Counted from the stretch's first letter, positions 7,854 through 16,111 are shown. The stretch is 64,000 bases of DNA from Lachnospiraceae bacterium (GCA_009911175.1 QXWX01000003.1:62001-126000), one strand, 5' to 3'. Notes: generated from the letters alone by a model not told the origin. A program made the numbers and translations.

Positions 7854-9197
7854 TTATTCCTCCCATACACTGATTTCCATATTTACTTCAGGACTGCTGC
7901 TCCGGAACCAGCCATAGATCATGCATACCACAATCGCCGCCAGGCTGATGACCAGGACCGGAATCGTCAGGCTTAAGCACGAATTCAGGAAAATGCAGAC
8001 ATAGGCCAGAAGGCTCAATGTACAGATTCCATAATATGCCTTGTCCGGTATATGCATCGGAGACTTTGCCCATGCTTCCGGATGACGCTTCGGAAGCTGA
8101 AAATATGCGTAAATCTGTAAGAACGCAACGCAGGACGCAAGCAGCATAATATTATTTACCACCTGACTGATCGAAAAATCAAGCATAACCGGCAGAATCC
8201 CCATAAGGTAGGTGAAGGTCATCAGCTTCCAATATGCTCCGTACCTGTTGGTAGATGCCCATGACTTCGGAAGCCATCCATCCTTACAGGACTGGGCAAC
8301 CGGAATGCAGTTGTTCGATATCGTCGAATTGATAGATGACGACAGAGCCAGGATCGGACCGCCCAGCATAAAAATAACGAACAAGGAAGGGTGCAGTATC
8401 TTCTGCGCAACCATAGTCAACGGCTGTCCTGCTACCTGATCCAGAGGCAGTACACCGGTTGCTACCAGTGCTACCCCGCCGTAGACGATGACCAATGTCG
8501 GGATACAATAGAACAATGCCCTGGGAATATCCAATTTTGCATTTTTAGCCTGCTTTCCATAATTCATGATACAGGAATATCCATTTGTGGAATACACATA
8601 AAGCATAATCGCTGCAAAAAAGCCGGAACCGCCTTCTGAAAAAAAGTCGGGCGCAGTAAAATTCATGACCGGATTATTGATCTGTACAACCCCTAAAACA
8701 ATGAAAAGCCCTAATGCGGCAAAGAGCAGGATCACCATGATCTTCTGTGCTTTTGCCATTACATCCACACCAAACAGATTGATGATAAAGAACAGGCTCA
8801 AGGCCGCACATCCAATCCATTTTGCATTCAGTGAAGGCCAGAGTGAGGTTGCGTACATACCGATCGCAACCCCATAGGTGGCCAGGTTAATCGTCTGAGG
8901 AAGAAATCCTACGGCATACATGCCGGCCAGCCGCTTTCCGGCCAGGTCACCGATGACGGAGTAAAAACCTCCTCCCAATTTTAGCGTTGAAGTGATCCAT
9001 GGGATGGGCGCAATCATAAAGAATCCCCACACACAGGCCGCGACATAGGCAAGCCATGCGGACTGCCCGGTCAGCAGAATTGCCGGGCCGATCAGGGTGA
9101 GGACGCCGGATCCAATTGCCTGCCCGACACCAATCGTATAGAGGTCAAATCTTCCAAGAAATCCCGTTGTTTTTTGTTCTGATTTGCTGTTGTTCAT
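7854..9197 (-). CDS. APC-family amino acid permease
   Basis: A 447-residue membrane protein with about 12 hydrophobic segments. The first segment, GVGQAIGSGVLTLIGPA, carries the GxGxGxL-like helix-break motif of the amino acid-polyamine-organocation superfamily. It is expected to import an amino acid or related amine by cation symport or exchange. ATG at 9197 follows AAGGAGAAAAGG. It is the first gene of an operon with hydrolase A and is divergent from the RpiR regulator and hydrolase B, which suggests that the transported compound, or a derivative of it, is what the hydrolases cleave. The substrate is unknown. Confidence 0.8.
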   Translation of the reverse strand: MNNSKSEQKTTGFLGRFDLYTIGVGQAIGSGVLTLIGPAILLTGQSAWLAYVAACVWGFFMIAPIPWITSTLKLGGGFYSVIGDLAGKRLAGMYAVGFLPQTINLATYGVAIGMYATSLWPSLNAKWIGCAALSLFFIINLFGVDVMAKAQKIMVILLFAALGLFIVLGVVQINNPVMNFTAPDFFSEGGSGFFAAIMLYVYSTNGYSCIMNYGKQAKNAKLDIPRALFYCIPTLVIVYGGVALVATGVLPLDQVAGQPLTMVAQKILHPSLFVIFMLGGPILALSSSINSTISNNCIPVAQSCKDGWLPKSWASTNRYGAYWKLMTFTYLMGILPVMLDFSISQVVNNIMLLASCVAFLQIYAYFQLPKRHPEAWAKSPMHIPDKAYYGICTLSLLAYVCIFLNSCLSLTIPVLVISLAAIVVCMIYGWFRSSSPEVNMEISVWEE

Positions 9198-9287
9198 TCC
9201 TTTTCTCCTTCCGGTTCAGATAGAATACCTATGGCATCCCATAATACATTTTTTTAGAAAAACGTTCTAATAGTGAATTTAATTCTT

Positions 9288-9362
9288 CATTATTGCAATA
9301 CGAATTATTTAATTCTTTTTCATGTTATCATAAATCCTAAAGATTGTATATTAGCAATAATG
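9288..9362. promoter_or_regulatory. Candidate operator pair in the divergent control region
   Basis: CATTATTGCAATA (9288-9300) and TATTAGCAATAATG (9349-9362) are inverted copies with one inserted base. They lie in the AT-rich gap between the permease and the RpiR gene, which makes them candidate regulator sites. This is inference from sequence symmetry. Confidence 0.4.
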
Positions 9363-9437
9363 CGAAAATTTATGTTATGATTTTTATGCATTTTTTACAT
9401 TTTTTTATTTTTTCGAAGAATTTTTTTCTACTATATG

Positions 9438-9466
9438 TTGTTAAACAGCGAATCGTATGGTAGAAT
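9438..9466 (+). promoter_or_regulatory. Promoter of the RpiR regulator and hydrolase B
   Basis: TTGTTA (9438-9443), a 17-bp spacer and TAGAAT (9461-9466) lie 22 bases before the RpiR start. Confidence 0.55.
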
Positions 9467-9488
9467 AGAAAAAAAAGAGGGAGAGCAT

Positions 9489-10322
9489 ATGAAGGTAGAA
9501 CAATTGATCCGCGAAAAAATAGGCTCCCTATCCGCCGGACAGCGGAAGGCCGCCGAGTATGTGCTGAAAAACCAGGATTTATTCAGCTATTCTACATTGA
9601 CAAAGTTAAGCAAGGAAATCGCAGTAAGTGAGACAACGATTATTCGGCTGGCGTATTCCCTTGGATTCGAAAGCTTTTCAAGCCTTCAGCAGAAGGTCCG
9701 TGAGGAAATTCTTACGGAGCCCCAGCGTCGGGCCGAGGGGGCCATTGCAAACGGAAGCTGTTACCAGAGTGTAATCGCAAAGGAAATGCTCATGCTGGAA
9801 AATTGGAAAAACCATCTGGATGAGGAGACATTAGATCATTTTATTACCCTGTTGCTGGAAGCAGACAAAATCCTAGTGATCGGTGCCCGTTCCTCCTACA
9901 GCGCGTCGTTATGGTTCGGAGCTGTATTGGAGCGGCTGCTTGGAAATGTATATGTTATAAAGGAATTTTACGACTCCAGAACAGAACTGGTATCCGGTGT
10001 TACGGAAAAGACCGCTGCTGTCTCCATTACCTTTGCTCGTTATACAAAATGGACGTACCAGTATACGAAAATATTGAAAAAAAGAGGAGCCAAGGTATTA
10101 AGCATAGCCGACAGCATCATTTCTCCTATTATTGAGATTTCGGATGAGTCCATAATCGTCGATTCCAACATGGATGAAATGGGATTTAATTCGGTGGTAT
10201 GTCTATATATTCTTTTTGACGCCATCATTGCAAAAATACAAAAGAAGAATAAAAATAAAATCTCAGAGCGTCTCAAAACGCTGGAGACGGTTTATTCCGA
10301 TATGGATTTATTTTTTGAATAG
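9489..10322 (+). CDS. MurR/RpiR-family transcriptional regulator
   Basis: A 277-residue protein with an N-terminal helix-turn-helix domain of the RpiR type (LSKEIAVSETTIIRLAYSLGF, residues about 40-60) and a C-terminal SIS domain (DKILVIGARSSYSASLW, near 120-136) that senses a small ligand, usually a phosphosugar. Start at 9489 follows AAAGAGGGAGAGCAT; an in-frame ATG at 9435 has no ribosome site. It is followed after 11 bases by hydrolase B and faces the permease operon, so it very likely controls both. Whether it activates or represses cannot be told. Confidence 0.85.
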   Translation: MKVEQLIREKIGSLSAGQRKAAEYVLKNQDLFSYSTLTKLSKEIAVSETTIIRLAYSLGFESFSSLQQKVREEILTEPQRRAEGAIANGSCYQSVIAKEMLMLENWKNHLDEETLDHFITLLLEADKILVIGARSSYSASLWFGAVLERLLGNVYVIKEFYDSRTELVSGVTEKTAAVSITFARYTKWTYQYTKILKKRGAKVLSIADSIISPIIEISDESIIVDSNMDEMGFNSVVCLYILFDAIIAKIQKKNKNKISERLKTLETVYSDMDLFFE

Positions 10323-10333
10323 GGGGGACAGAC

Positions 10334-11278
10334 ATGCAGGAGCTGATGGATTTATTTTTGAAAAAGTCAAAAGAAAAACACTCGAATATTATCTATGCAC
10401 AGGCTTATAAGAATGGCATCCTGAAAGCGGAGTATAAGCTTTTCCCGGTCAAGACCCGATTGAATGTATGGTCGGTCAGCAAACCTTTTGTAGCCATGGC
10501 GGCAGGTATTGCGGAAAAGGAAGGCATCATAAAACGGGCGGAATCCATCTATGCGGATTTTCAGCAGTACATCCCGGAAGATGGGAAGTATACTCGGAAT
10601 ATAGAAAAAATCACCGTTGAAAATCTGCTGACTATGAGCAGCGGCTTAAAAGAGCCCTTATTTTTTTGTGACGACCCTCTGCGGTATCAGGTCAAAGATT
10701 GGATCCGCTATTATTTTACAGCCGGAGAATTTGTACATGAACCAGGAACCCATTTTTTATACAGCAATTTTAATACCTATATCTTGTCGTGCCTACTTGA
10801 AATGCGCACGGGAGAAAATCTGCTGAACTATCTCAGGGACCGCCTGTTTGAGCCAATCGGCATTGGCAATCCGGACTGGACAGTATGTCCCATGGGGCAT
10901 TGCATGGCAGCAAACGGACTGTATCTGACAATTGATGAGCTGGCTCATTTCGGGCATCTGCTGCTGTATAACGGAGACTATAGCAGGAAACAGGTCGTTC
11001 CGTCCTCCTACGTATCGGATGCCTGCAGGAAGCAGATTGATAACCAAGGAAAAGATGAGATCGTTCGCGACTACGAAAGCTATGGTTATGGATATTTTAT
11101 ACGCATGGCGCCCATTCCGGGTGCAGTGCTCTTAGGTGGGAACTATGGGCAATATTGTATGGTTTATCCGAAAGAGAAGGCAGTTCTCTGTGTCATGTCC
11201 CTGGATGGAAACGACCACACCAAAATCCGAAATGACCTGGTTGATGCGGCGGCAGAATATTATGGCATCGCAATTTAA
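10334..11278 (+). CDS. Serine hydrolase B, beta-lactamase/class C (SxxK) family
   Basis: A 314-residue paralogue of hydrolase A at 6916, with the nucleophile motif SVSK (Ser47, Lys50) and a YSN motif near residue 144. The two align over their whole length, with identical blocks such as PVKTRLN, YSNFNTY, IGNPDWT and AANGLY. No signal peptide is visible. GGGGGACAG precedes the ATG. Being 11 bases behind the RpiR gene, it is probably cotranscribed with it. The duplication on opposite sides of one regulator suggests two enzymes with related substrates. Confidence 0.8.
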   Translation: MQELMDLFLKKSKEKHSNIIYAQAYKNGILKAEYKLFPVKTRLNVWSVSKPFVAMAAGIAEKEGIIKRAESIYADFQQYIPEDGKYTRNIEKITVENLLTMSSGLKEPLFFCDDPLRYQVKDWIRYYFTAGEFVHEPGTHFLYSNFNTYILSCLLEMRTGENLLNYLRDRLFEPIGIGNPDWTVCPMGHCMAANGLYLTIDELAHFGHLLLYNGDYSRKQVVPSSYVSDACRKQIDNQGKDEIVRDYESYGYGYFIRMAPIPGAVLLGGNYGQYCMVYPKEKAVLCVMSLDGNDHTKIRNDLVDAAAEYYGIAI

Positions 11279-11334
11279 ATCTGCCTAAAATCTATAGACA
11301 GGCTTTACACCCAAAGCTCCCTTTGATATAATAA

Positions 11335-11395
11335 AACCATACCTTATAAAACGGCCGGATGGCCACTATGAGATGCCCTTGAGTATGCTTTGATT
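11335..11395 (+). repeat. Dispersed two-hairpin repeat, copy 1
   Basis: Contains TACCTTATAAAACGGCCGGA then TGGCCACTATGAGATGCCCT. Related copies lie at 21474-21530 (plus) and 27712-27782 (minus), and a worn one at 43758-43812 (minus). The consensus has a GGCC-GGAT-GGCC stem followed by a GATGCCC/GGGCAT stem. It lies between hydrolase B and the small ORF. Confidence 0.6.
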
Positions 11396-11418
11396 CAGTA
11401 GGAAGGAGCGATGAATAA

Positions 11419-11541
11419 ATGACTGGTAAAGAGGTTGTAAATCTTATAAGGAAGCTAAAAGAAAAAGGCCTGAGCAGTGATGAAATCCTGGAATTGATTG
11501 AATATATCGAAACTCACGATCCGAAAGAGCAGGAAAAGTAA
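11419..11541 (+). CDS. Small 40-residue protein of unknown function
   Basis: The ORF reads MTGKEVVNLIRKLKEKGLSS and ends DPKEQEK. GGAAGGAGCG lies 8 bases before its ATG, and a three-codon ATG ORF overlaps just upstream. The composition (helix-forming, LIxxLKxKGLSxDEILELI) looks like a short helical bundle or HTH fragment. I recall similar tiny proteins in Lachnospiraceae genomes but cannot name a function. Coding is supported by the ribosome site and the amphipathic pattern. Confidence 0.6.
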   Translation: MTGKEVVNLIRKLKEKGLSSDEILELIEYIETHDPKEQEK

Positions 11542-11692
11542 ATGTGCGGAAAAATATAAAGTGTAAATATTGACATTCCAAAGACTTGTAGTAATATGTA
11601 ACCACAAAGAAGCGAGGAAGCTGTCCCATCAGCTGCCCCGTTTCTTTCTTATTTTTCGCAGACTGTCCGGAGCCGCGCGCTCCGGCTTCCGC

Positions 11693-12052
11693 CTACCGCA
11701 AAGCAGCCAGCGGGGGAATCCTGAAACGCCACAGCGGATATATCTCAATGGTGATCCAGGAGGGAGAACTGGCCGTGGTCAAGACGCGGACCGTATCGCT
11801 TACGACCTGAAAGTTCAGCTGCGTCCCCGCGCTGTCGCACTCATAATTCACCGCACGGCTGGGCTGGATCCCGAAGCGCCCGGCCGTTTCGATAGCGTCA
11901 ATATTTGCGCCCAGGAATAAAAATTCCCATCCATACCGCTCCTTCTGCCTGCCGAGCATGGAATTAAATCCACCGATGGTGTCCTTCTCCAGCCCGCTCA
12001 TAGAGCCACTCCTGTCCAGGACAAATACGAGTTCTGTTAAATTCTTTTTCAT
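11693..12052 (-). pseudogene. VWA-domain protein with internal in-frame deletion
   Basis: The N-terminus ELVFVLDRSGSMSGLE carries the DxSxS half of a von Willebrand A metal site (MIDAS). After GGFNSMLGRQKE the text jumps to YGWEFLFLGANIDAIETAGR, which in full-length relatives of this family (about 200 or more residues) lies near the C-terminus. The central part, with the Thr and Asp that complete the MIDAS, is missing although the frame is kept. RQKE fits both sides of the joint, which points to deletion by short homology. The last 30 or so residues are unlike the family. ATG at 12052 follows GGAGGTAAGC. The product is probably non-functional. Confidence 0.7.
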
Positions 12053-12355
12053 GATGCTTACCTCCGTGAATTTTTGAAATGTAATAATCCAGATTGGAAA
12101 GGCGACGAACGGCAGCCAACAACAAAAACAGCCCACCATACACCGTTTTTTTATATGGTGGACGTTTGCGTTAAAAATTTATAGCCTACTAAAAGTTTGC
12201 ATTTCGGACAATATAGTGGAAAGTTTTTCAATTCTGTATCTTACCGTATCTATAACCTTGTTTTATTTCCGAAGATTGGGCAAAGCAACCATCCTGTTTT
12301 TATAATGTCAAATCCTTTTCTTTCATAAAGCAGATGCTTATACTCTTATTTCTTC

Positions 12356-13066
12356 CTAGGTTTTACGCAAATATCGTTTAAACAAAAAGCATATCCACAT
12401 AGCAAATAAAACAAATGCGGGCAGCATATAAAGCGGCATATTTTCTAAAATCGCTTTTCCAATCCAAAAAGAGGGTAGCGGAGATAGTACATACTGTATA
12501 TCTGATTTAATGAAAAACGGGATAACAGCACCAAATATAGTCAGCGTAGATAACTTCGTTACTGCCATACCCTCTAGCTTGTTTGATGAAATCGTCAGTA
12601 CAAGCAATGCAACAATTATGCCCTGCAAGGTTCCTCCCGTCGCAAGCAATAAAATGGTAAGCGGAGAAAGAGGCGTCAGTTTAAAAGCAGGCAACAGAAT
12701 AATAGTCGCAAGAAATGCAATAGCAGAAGGCACGCCAAACCGCGCGACTATGTAACCTGTTTTTCTTAAAGGCGTAATGAATAAATAGACGGCTGTCTTT
12801 TCATCCCTTTCCTCTAAAGAAATCATTGCTGAAACAAAGCAGAACATAGTGGATGACAGCATTGCAAACAGGATGTCAACCAACTTGTAATAGGGAGAAA
12901 TAATTGCCGCTATATGAAAACTGTCTGTCAAAGCAGATTCTATGAAAGGTATGGAAAACCGAAAGAAAAAGCCTGCAAGGATTGGCGAAAAACAAGATAT
13001 AAACAGCATCATGTCCCGCCGCATAGCTGCCGCCATTTGGAAAAAGCTCAATCTAATTGCTTTCAT
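12356..13066 (-). CDS. ABC exporter permease, second subunit
   Basis: A 236-residue membrane protein with about six hydrophobic segments and no recognised soluble domain. It resembles the permeases of ABC-2 drug or peptide exporters. It overlaps the preceding permease by 4 bases (ATGA), which itself overlaps the ATPase gene, so the three are translationally coupled. Base composition is clearly more AT-rich than aroD or the flagellar genes, pointing to a transferred cassette. The substrate is unknown. Confidence 0.75.
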   Translation of the reverse strand: MKAIRLSFFQMAAAMRRDMMLFISCFSPILAGFFFRFSIPFIESALTDSFHIAAIISPYYKLVDILFAMLSSTMFCFVSAMISLEERDEKTAVYLFITPLRKTGYIVARFGVPSAIAFLATIILLPAFKLTPLSPLTILLLATGGTLQGIIVALLVLTISSNKLEGMAVTKLSTLTIFGAVIPFFIKSDIQYVLSPLPSFWIGKAILENMPLYMLPAFVLFAMWICFLFKRYLRKT

Positions 13067-13743
13067 AGCTTTACACCTCCCATGCTATCCCACATTTTCA
13101 AGACACAAAATCTTGAAAGCACAAATAGGATTACCGTCGTTGCCACCACGCCCCAAAAACCTATTGCGGACGGAGAATGCCCTAAAACCATATCCATACA
13201 AACATTGACAGGATAATACCCGCACCATGCAGGAGTAATTTTATATAAATGCAAAATTGCAGGAACAAAGCAAACGGCTTCGATTGGCACAGTCCATAAT
13301 ATAAACTGATTAAGGCTTGCAATTTTTGTTGCAACGATTATTCCAAATAATGTAAATATCACATTGGATATAAACGTACCAAAAAGCACAATGCGCAAAT
13401 TATCCGCATCTGCGGCTAATGCTAAAATAGCTGCTACAACAAGTGAAATGGCTGACAATGAACTGACTTTAGCAATCACATATTCCGTAGCATGGACAGG
13501 AGAAACTGCCAATGCACAGGTTGTATGCTGGCTCTTTTCCAAAAGGACAATCGCTCCCATAAAGAACAGCCCCATTGACGCGGGGTCAGAAAAGATTAAA
13601 ATTGCGGCAGCTTTTTCTTTCCAGTTTTCGGGAAGCGCAAAAAGCACTGCTATATAGATTACAGTCAACACTGCATATAAAAAGTAAAAGCCATATTTCG
13701 CTTGAAAGCGCATATCCAATAAAAACAGCTTTTTCAACCTCAT
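13063..13743 (-). CDS. ABC exporter permease, first subunit
   Basis: A 226-residue membrane protein with about six hydrophobic segments, of the ABC-2 permease type. The segment LLEKSQHTTCALAVSPV resembles the loop of fluoroquinolone or antibiotic exporter permeases, but that is too weak for a substrate call. Its start overlaps the end of the ATPase gene by 4 bases and its end overlaps the next permease by 4 bases. It is part of the TetR-controlled cassette. Confidence 0.75.
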   Translation of the reverse strand: MRLKKLFLLDMRFQAKYGFYFLYAVLTVIYIAVLFALPENWKEKAAAILIFSDPASMGLFFMGAIVLLEKSQHTTCALAVSPVHATEYVIAKVSSLSAISLVVAAILALAADADNLRIVLFGTFISNVIFTLFGIIVATKIASLNQFILWTVPIEAVCFVPAILHLYKITPAWCGYYPVNVCMDMVLGHSPSAIGFWGVVATTVILFVLSRFCVLKMWDSMGGVKL

Positions 13744-14585
13744 AACAGCGTCCTCCCCGTAACATCCATAAAAATATCATTTAAGGTTGGCTCACTGCTG
13801 TGAATGGATTGCAGACGGTTTTGGGCTATCAGATTTTTCAGACGCTCATCAGAAGATATTTGTTCCAAAGGGCAGCTTGCTCTATGCTCCCCATTCTCAA
13901 CCCATGTATAAGTTACGGTTGCCGCTCCTTTTGACATAATCAGATTGCGCGGGCTGTCAAGAGCGCATATTTTGCCGTTTACGATAAATGCCACCCTGTC
14001 GCAAAGCTCGGCTGCGTCCTGCATATTATGCGTCGTCAAAAGAATGGTTTTCCCTTTTGCCTTTTCCTCTAAAATCATATTTTTCATCATACGGCTGTTT
14101 GCGGGGTCAAGCCCGCTGGTCGGTTCGTCAAGGCAGAGCAGGACAGGGTCATGCAGCAATGCTTTTATAAAGTTTAAGCGGGATTTCATGCCCTTTGAAT
14201 AATCGGCTACACGTTTATCTGCATCCTGCTCCAAACCTACCGTTTCCAAAAGTTCATCTATCGGGCGTGGCTTTTTTTCGTATAATGATGAGAAAAACTG
14301 CAAGTTCTCTCTTGCCGTCAGCTTTTCATACATTGTTGAAAATTCAAAATCAACCCCTATATTCTCATAAAAATTCTTTGTACGATTTTTACACTCAATG
14401 CCATTTACCAGACAGGAGCCTTGATATGTTCTCAACATTCCAATCAAGATTTTCTGCAATGTGCTTTTGCCTGCCCCAGATGGTCCTAAAAATCCCAAAA
14501 TTTCACCCTCTGGAACAGAAAAACTCATACCAGAAATAAATGGGCTTTTCGTGTAACTAAACGAAAGATTTTCTACTGTAATCAT
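13740..14585 (-). CDS. ABC exporter ATP-binding protein
   Basis: A 281-residue ATPase that should power the two permeases downstream. Walker A is GPSGAGKST near residue 36; the signature region DYSKGMKSRL is a divergent LSGG-type motif; Walker B is LLCLDEPTSGLDP; the switch His is in LLTTHNM. Start at 14585 (MITVENLSF) is chosen because GGAGGT (14590-14595) sits just before it; the earlier ATG at 14597 contains that ribosome site. A palindromic operator lies just upstream at 14604-14627. Confidence 0.9.
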   Translation of the reverse strand: MITVENLSFSYTKSPFISGMSFSVPEGEILGFLGPSGAGKSTLQKILIGMLRTYQGSCLVNGIECKNRTKNFYENIGVDFEFSTMYEKLTARENLQFFSSLYEKKPRPIDELLETVGLEQDADKRVADYSKGMKSRLNFIKALLHDPVLLCLDEPTSGLDPANSRMMKNMILEEKAKGKTILLTTHNMQDAAELCDRVAFIVNGKICALDSPRNLIMSKGAATVTYTWVENGEHRASCPLEQISSDERLKNLIAQNRLQSIHSSEPTLNDIFMDVTGRTLL

Positions 14586-14603
14586 ATCTACCTCCATACC
14601 GTT

Positions 14604-14627
14604 TGACTCAATCGCTCTGTATAGTCA
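14604..14627. promoter_or_regulatory. TetR operator in front of the ABC operon
   Basis: A 24-bp site, TGACT-N14-AGTCA. The same arms, spacing and several inner bases recur at 15272-15295 in front of the tetR gene. Two matching palindromes at the two transcription units of one cassette are strong evidence for the regulator's binding site. Confidence 0.7.
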
Positions 14628-14644
14628 ATTTAAAGGCTGTTTTA

Positions 14645-14665
14645 AGTCTGGCTGGTTGCCAGACT
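14645..14665 (-). terminator. Short hairpin between tetR and the ABC operon
   Basis: AGTCTGGC/GCCAGACT with a TGGTT loop, 3 bases beyond the tetR stop, followed on the minus strand by TTAAAACAG. It may end tetR transcription partially. Confidence 0.55.
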
Positions 14666-14667
14666 CT

Positions 14668-15270
14668 TTAAATAATTTGTGTCACAATACCATAAATCAA
14701 GGAATACAACGCTTCATCATACTGTTCACCAATCTCAGCCTTATGCAGAGTCGCAAAATAGATTGCGTGGAATGCGGCACTAAGAACTTTTATGTCTACT
14801 TCTTTTTTCACAGGAAATAGGGCGAGCATTTTTTCAATCGTATCTGTATCGTCCTGAAAATGCTCCTCCACAATTTCCCGTGGCAGCTTACGCACAAGCA
14901 ATTCCACTTCATTAACATCTATCAATTTCAAAATCAGCATTTCCTCTGTCATTTTATAGAACTCAAATATCACATCAGTCAGCTTTTCCGCTGACAACTC
15001 TGTACTGGCAATGCCAGAAATGGTCTGATACAGCTTGCGGTTGACAGTTTCCTGCTGTTCTTGAATAACTTCAAACAAAAGTAATTCTTTTGATTTATAA
15101 AAGAGATAGAAAGTTCCTTTTGGAATATTAACCCGTTTCACGATTTCATCGACTGTCGTGCGGCGGACGCCATACCTTGCAAGGCATTTTGCCGCTTCTT
15201 CTTTCAATCGTTTTCTGATATATTCCCGTTCCTGCTCTGAATAGCTCTTCGGCACTTTAACGCCTCCCAT
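14668..15270 (-). CDS. TetR-family repressor of the ABC exporter
   Basis: A 200-residue regulator. The N-terminal TetR helix-turn-helix is clear (ARYGVRRTTVDEIVKRVNIP then KGTFYLFYKSKELL, residues about 25-60); the C-terminal ligand domain is not recognisable. GGGAGGCG precedes the start region. A perfect promoter and a palindromic site sit directly upstream, and the same palindrome precedes the exporter operon, so it probably represses itself and the exporter until a ligand binds. The cassette is AT-rich. Confidence 0.88.
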   Translation of the reverse strand: MGGVKVPKSYSEQEREYIRKRLKEEAAKCLARYGVRRTTVDEIVKRVNIPKGTFYLFYKSKELLLFEVIQEQQETVNRKLYQTISGIASTELSAEKLTDVIFEFYKMTEEMLILKLIDVNEVELLVRKLPREIVEEHFQDDTDTIEKMLALFPVKKEVDIKVLSAAFHAIYFATLHKAEIGEQYDEALYSLIYGIVTQII

Positions 15271-15271
15271 T

Positions 15272-15295
15272 TGACTAATTCTGCTTATACAGTCA
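15272..15295. promoter_or_regulatory. TetR operator in front of tetR
   Basis: A 24-bp site, TGACT-N14-AGTCA, overlapping the end of the -10 box and the leader of tetR; it matches the site at 14604-14627. Confidence 0.7.
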
Positions 15296-15323
15296 TTATA
15301 TACAGCTTTTAGAACTCTGTCAA
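15295..15323 (-). promoter_or_regulatory. Consensus promoter of tetR
   Basis: On the minus strand TTGACA (15318-15323), a 17-bp spacer and TATAAT (15295-15300) match the sigma-A consensus perfectly. The operator touches the -10 box. Confidence 0.85.
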
Positions 15324-15362
15324 TATTCTATTTCATAGAAGTATAAATCGTTTATGAGAAAT

Positions 15363-15402
15363 AACAGCATATTTTGCCCTCCGAAAGGCAAAATATGCTG
15401 TT
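15363..15402 (-). terminator. Strong hairpin after the TnpV remnant
   Basis: Arms at 15363-15378 and 15387-15402 are perfect over 16 bp with an 8-base loop. On the minus strand it follows the tnpV reading frame and is succeeded by ATTTCTCAT. Confidence 0.6.
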
Positions 15403-15590
15403 CCGTTATGCCCTGTGCCTGTTTCAAGCCCTCTATGAGCCTTTCAAAGCGTTCCTGTGCTTGCCTGTTGATGTCGGCAAGGTATGTATTCAGCTTGCCG
15501 CTTGTAAGAAGATTGGTGTATGTAACCTTGCGGTACTGCTTCAGATAGTCCAGATGCTGCTGTCCCCATGTGCCTATTTTTGAGTTTTCT
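15379..15590 (-). pseudogene. TnpV-like transposon protein, C-terminal fragment lacking an end
   Basis: The minus strand translates to IGTWGQQHLDYLKQYRKVTY, then TNLLTSGKLNTYLADIN, then RQAQERFERLIEGLKQAQGI and TEQ. This is the conserved core of TnpV, a small protein of Tn4451-like and other Clostridia mobilisable elements. There is no proper start upstream, and the frame passes into the hairpin at 15363 instead of the usual tail. It is AT-rich like the ABC cassette beside it, suggesting that the cassette arrived on such an element. Confidence 0.7.
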
Positions 15591-15637
15591 CCTTATCTGG
15601 TTTCATTCATTTGTCAATGCATTTCTATGTATTTCAT

Positions 15638-16111
15638 TCAGCCTGAGATCAACGGCACGATCACACTTCGTTTCACATCCACAAGCCCCTTGTCCGTCAG
15701 TTTCAGCGCCGGGCTCACCGGCAGGCCCAGCGTGCCAAGGGACATCACCGGGCTGGAGTGCCGATATCCAAGCTCCTCTAAGCTTTCACGGACGGCTTTC
15801 AGATCCAGCGCCGTATCCTGGATTCCCCGTTCGGAAAGAATCCCGCATACCGGCAGTGCCAGCTCAGCAAGAACCTTCCTGTTCTTCACCGTCAGGAATC
15901 CGCCCTGCAGCGTCTGAATCCGCCTCACGGCAAACAGCATATCCTCCGGGTCATCTCCCGCGACGAAAAGATTATGGTGATCGTGGAAATATGTTGTAGC
16001 TACGGTACCGGTTTTCAGGCAAGAGCCTGTGATAAATCCATACCCGATATTCCCGTTCTTGCCGTGACGCTCCAGAACCATGGCCAACAGACATCCGCTG
16101 ACATACCGCAA
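15638..16111 (-). pseudogene. Adenine deaminase, C-terminal fragment
   Basis: The frame reads VLERHGKNGNIGYGFITG, then YFHDHHNLFVAGDDPEDMLF, then LKLTDKGLVDVKRSVIVP. These are the hallmarks of the last 150 or so residues of adenine deaminase (ade), a 570 to 600 residue purine-salvage enzyme. The metal-dependent catalytic barrel is absent; homology begins near 16080. An ATG at 16111 opens the frame but has no good ribosome site. The fragment lies 3' of aroD in the same direction. It is most likely a deletion remnant. Confidence 0.75.

Noticed and set aside
11444..11629. Minus-strand 61-codon frame over the small ORF at 11419
   Set aside because: No ribosome site and no sensible composition; the plus-strand 40-codon frame has a well placed AGGAGCG site.
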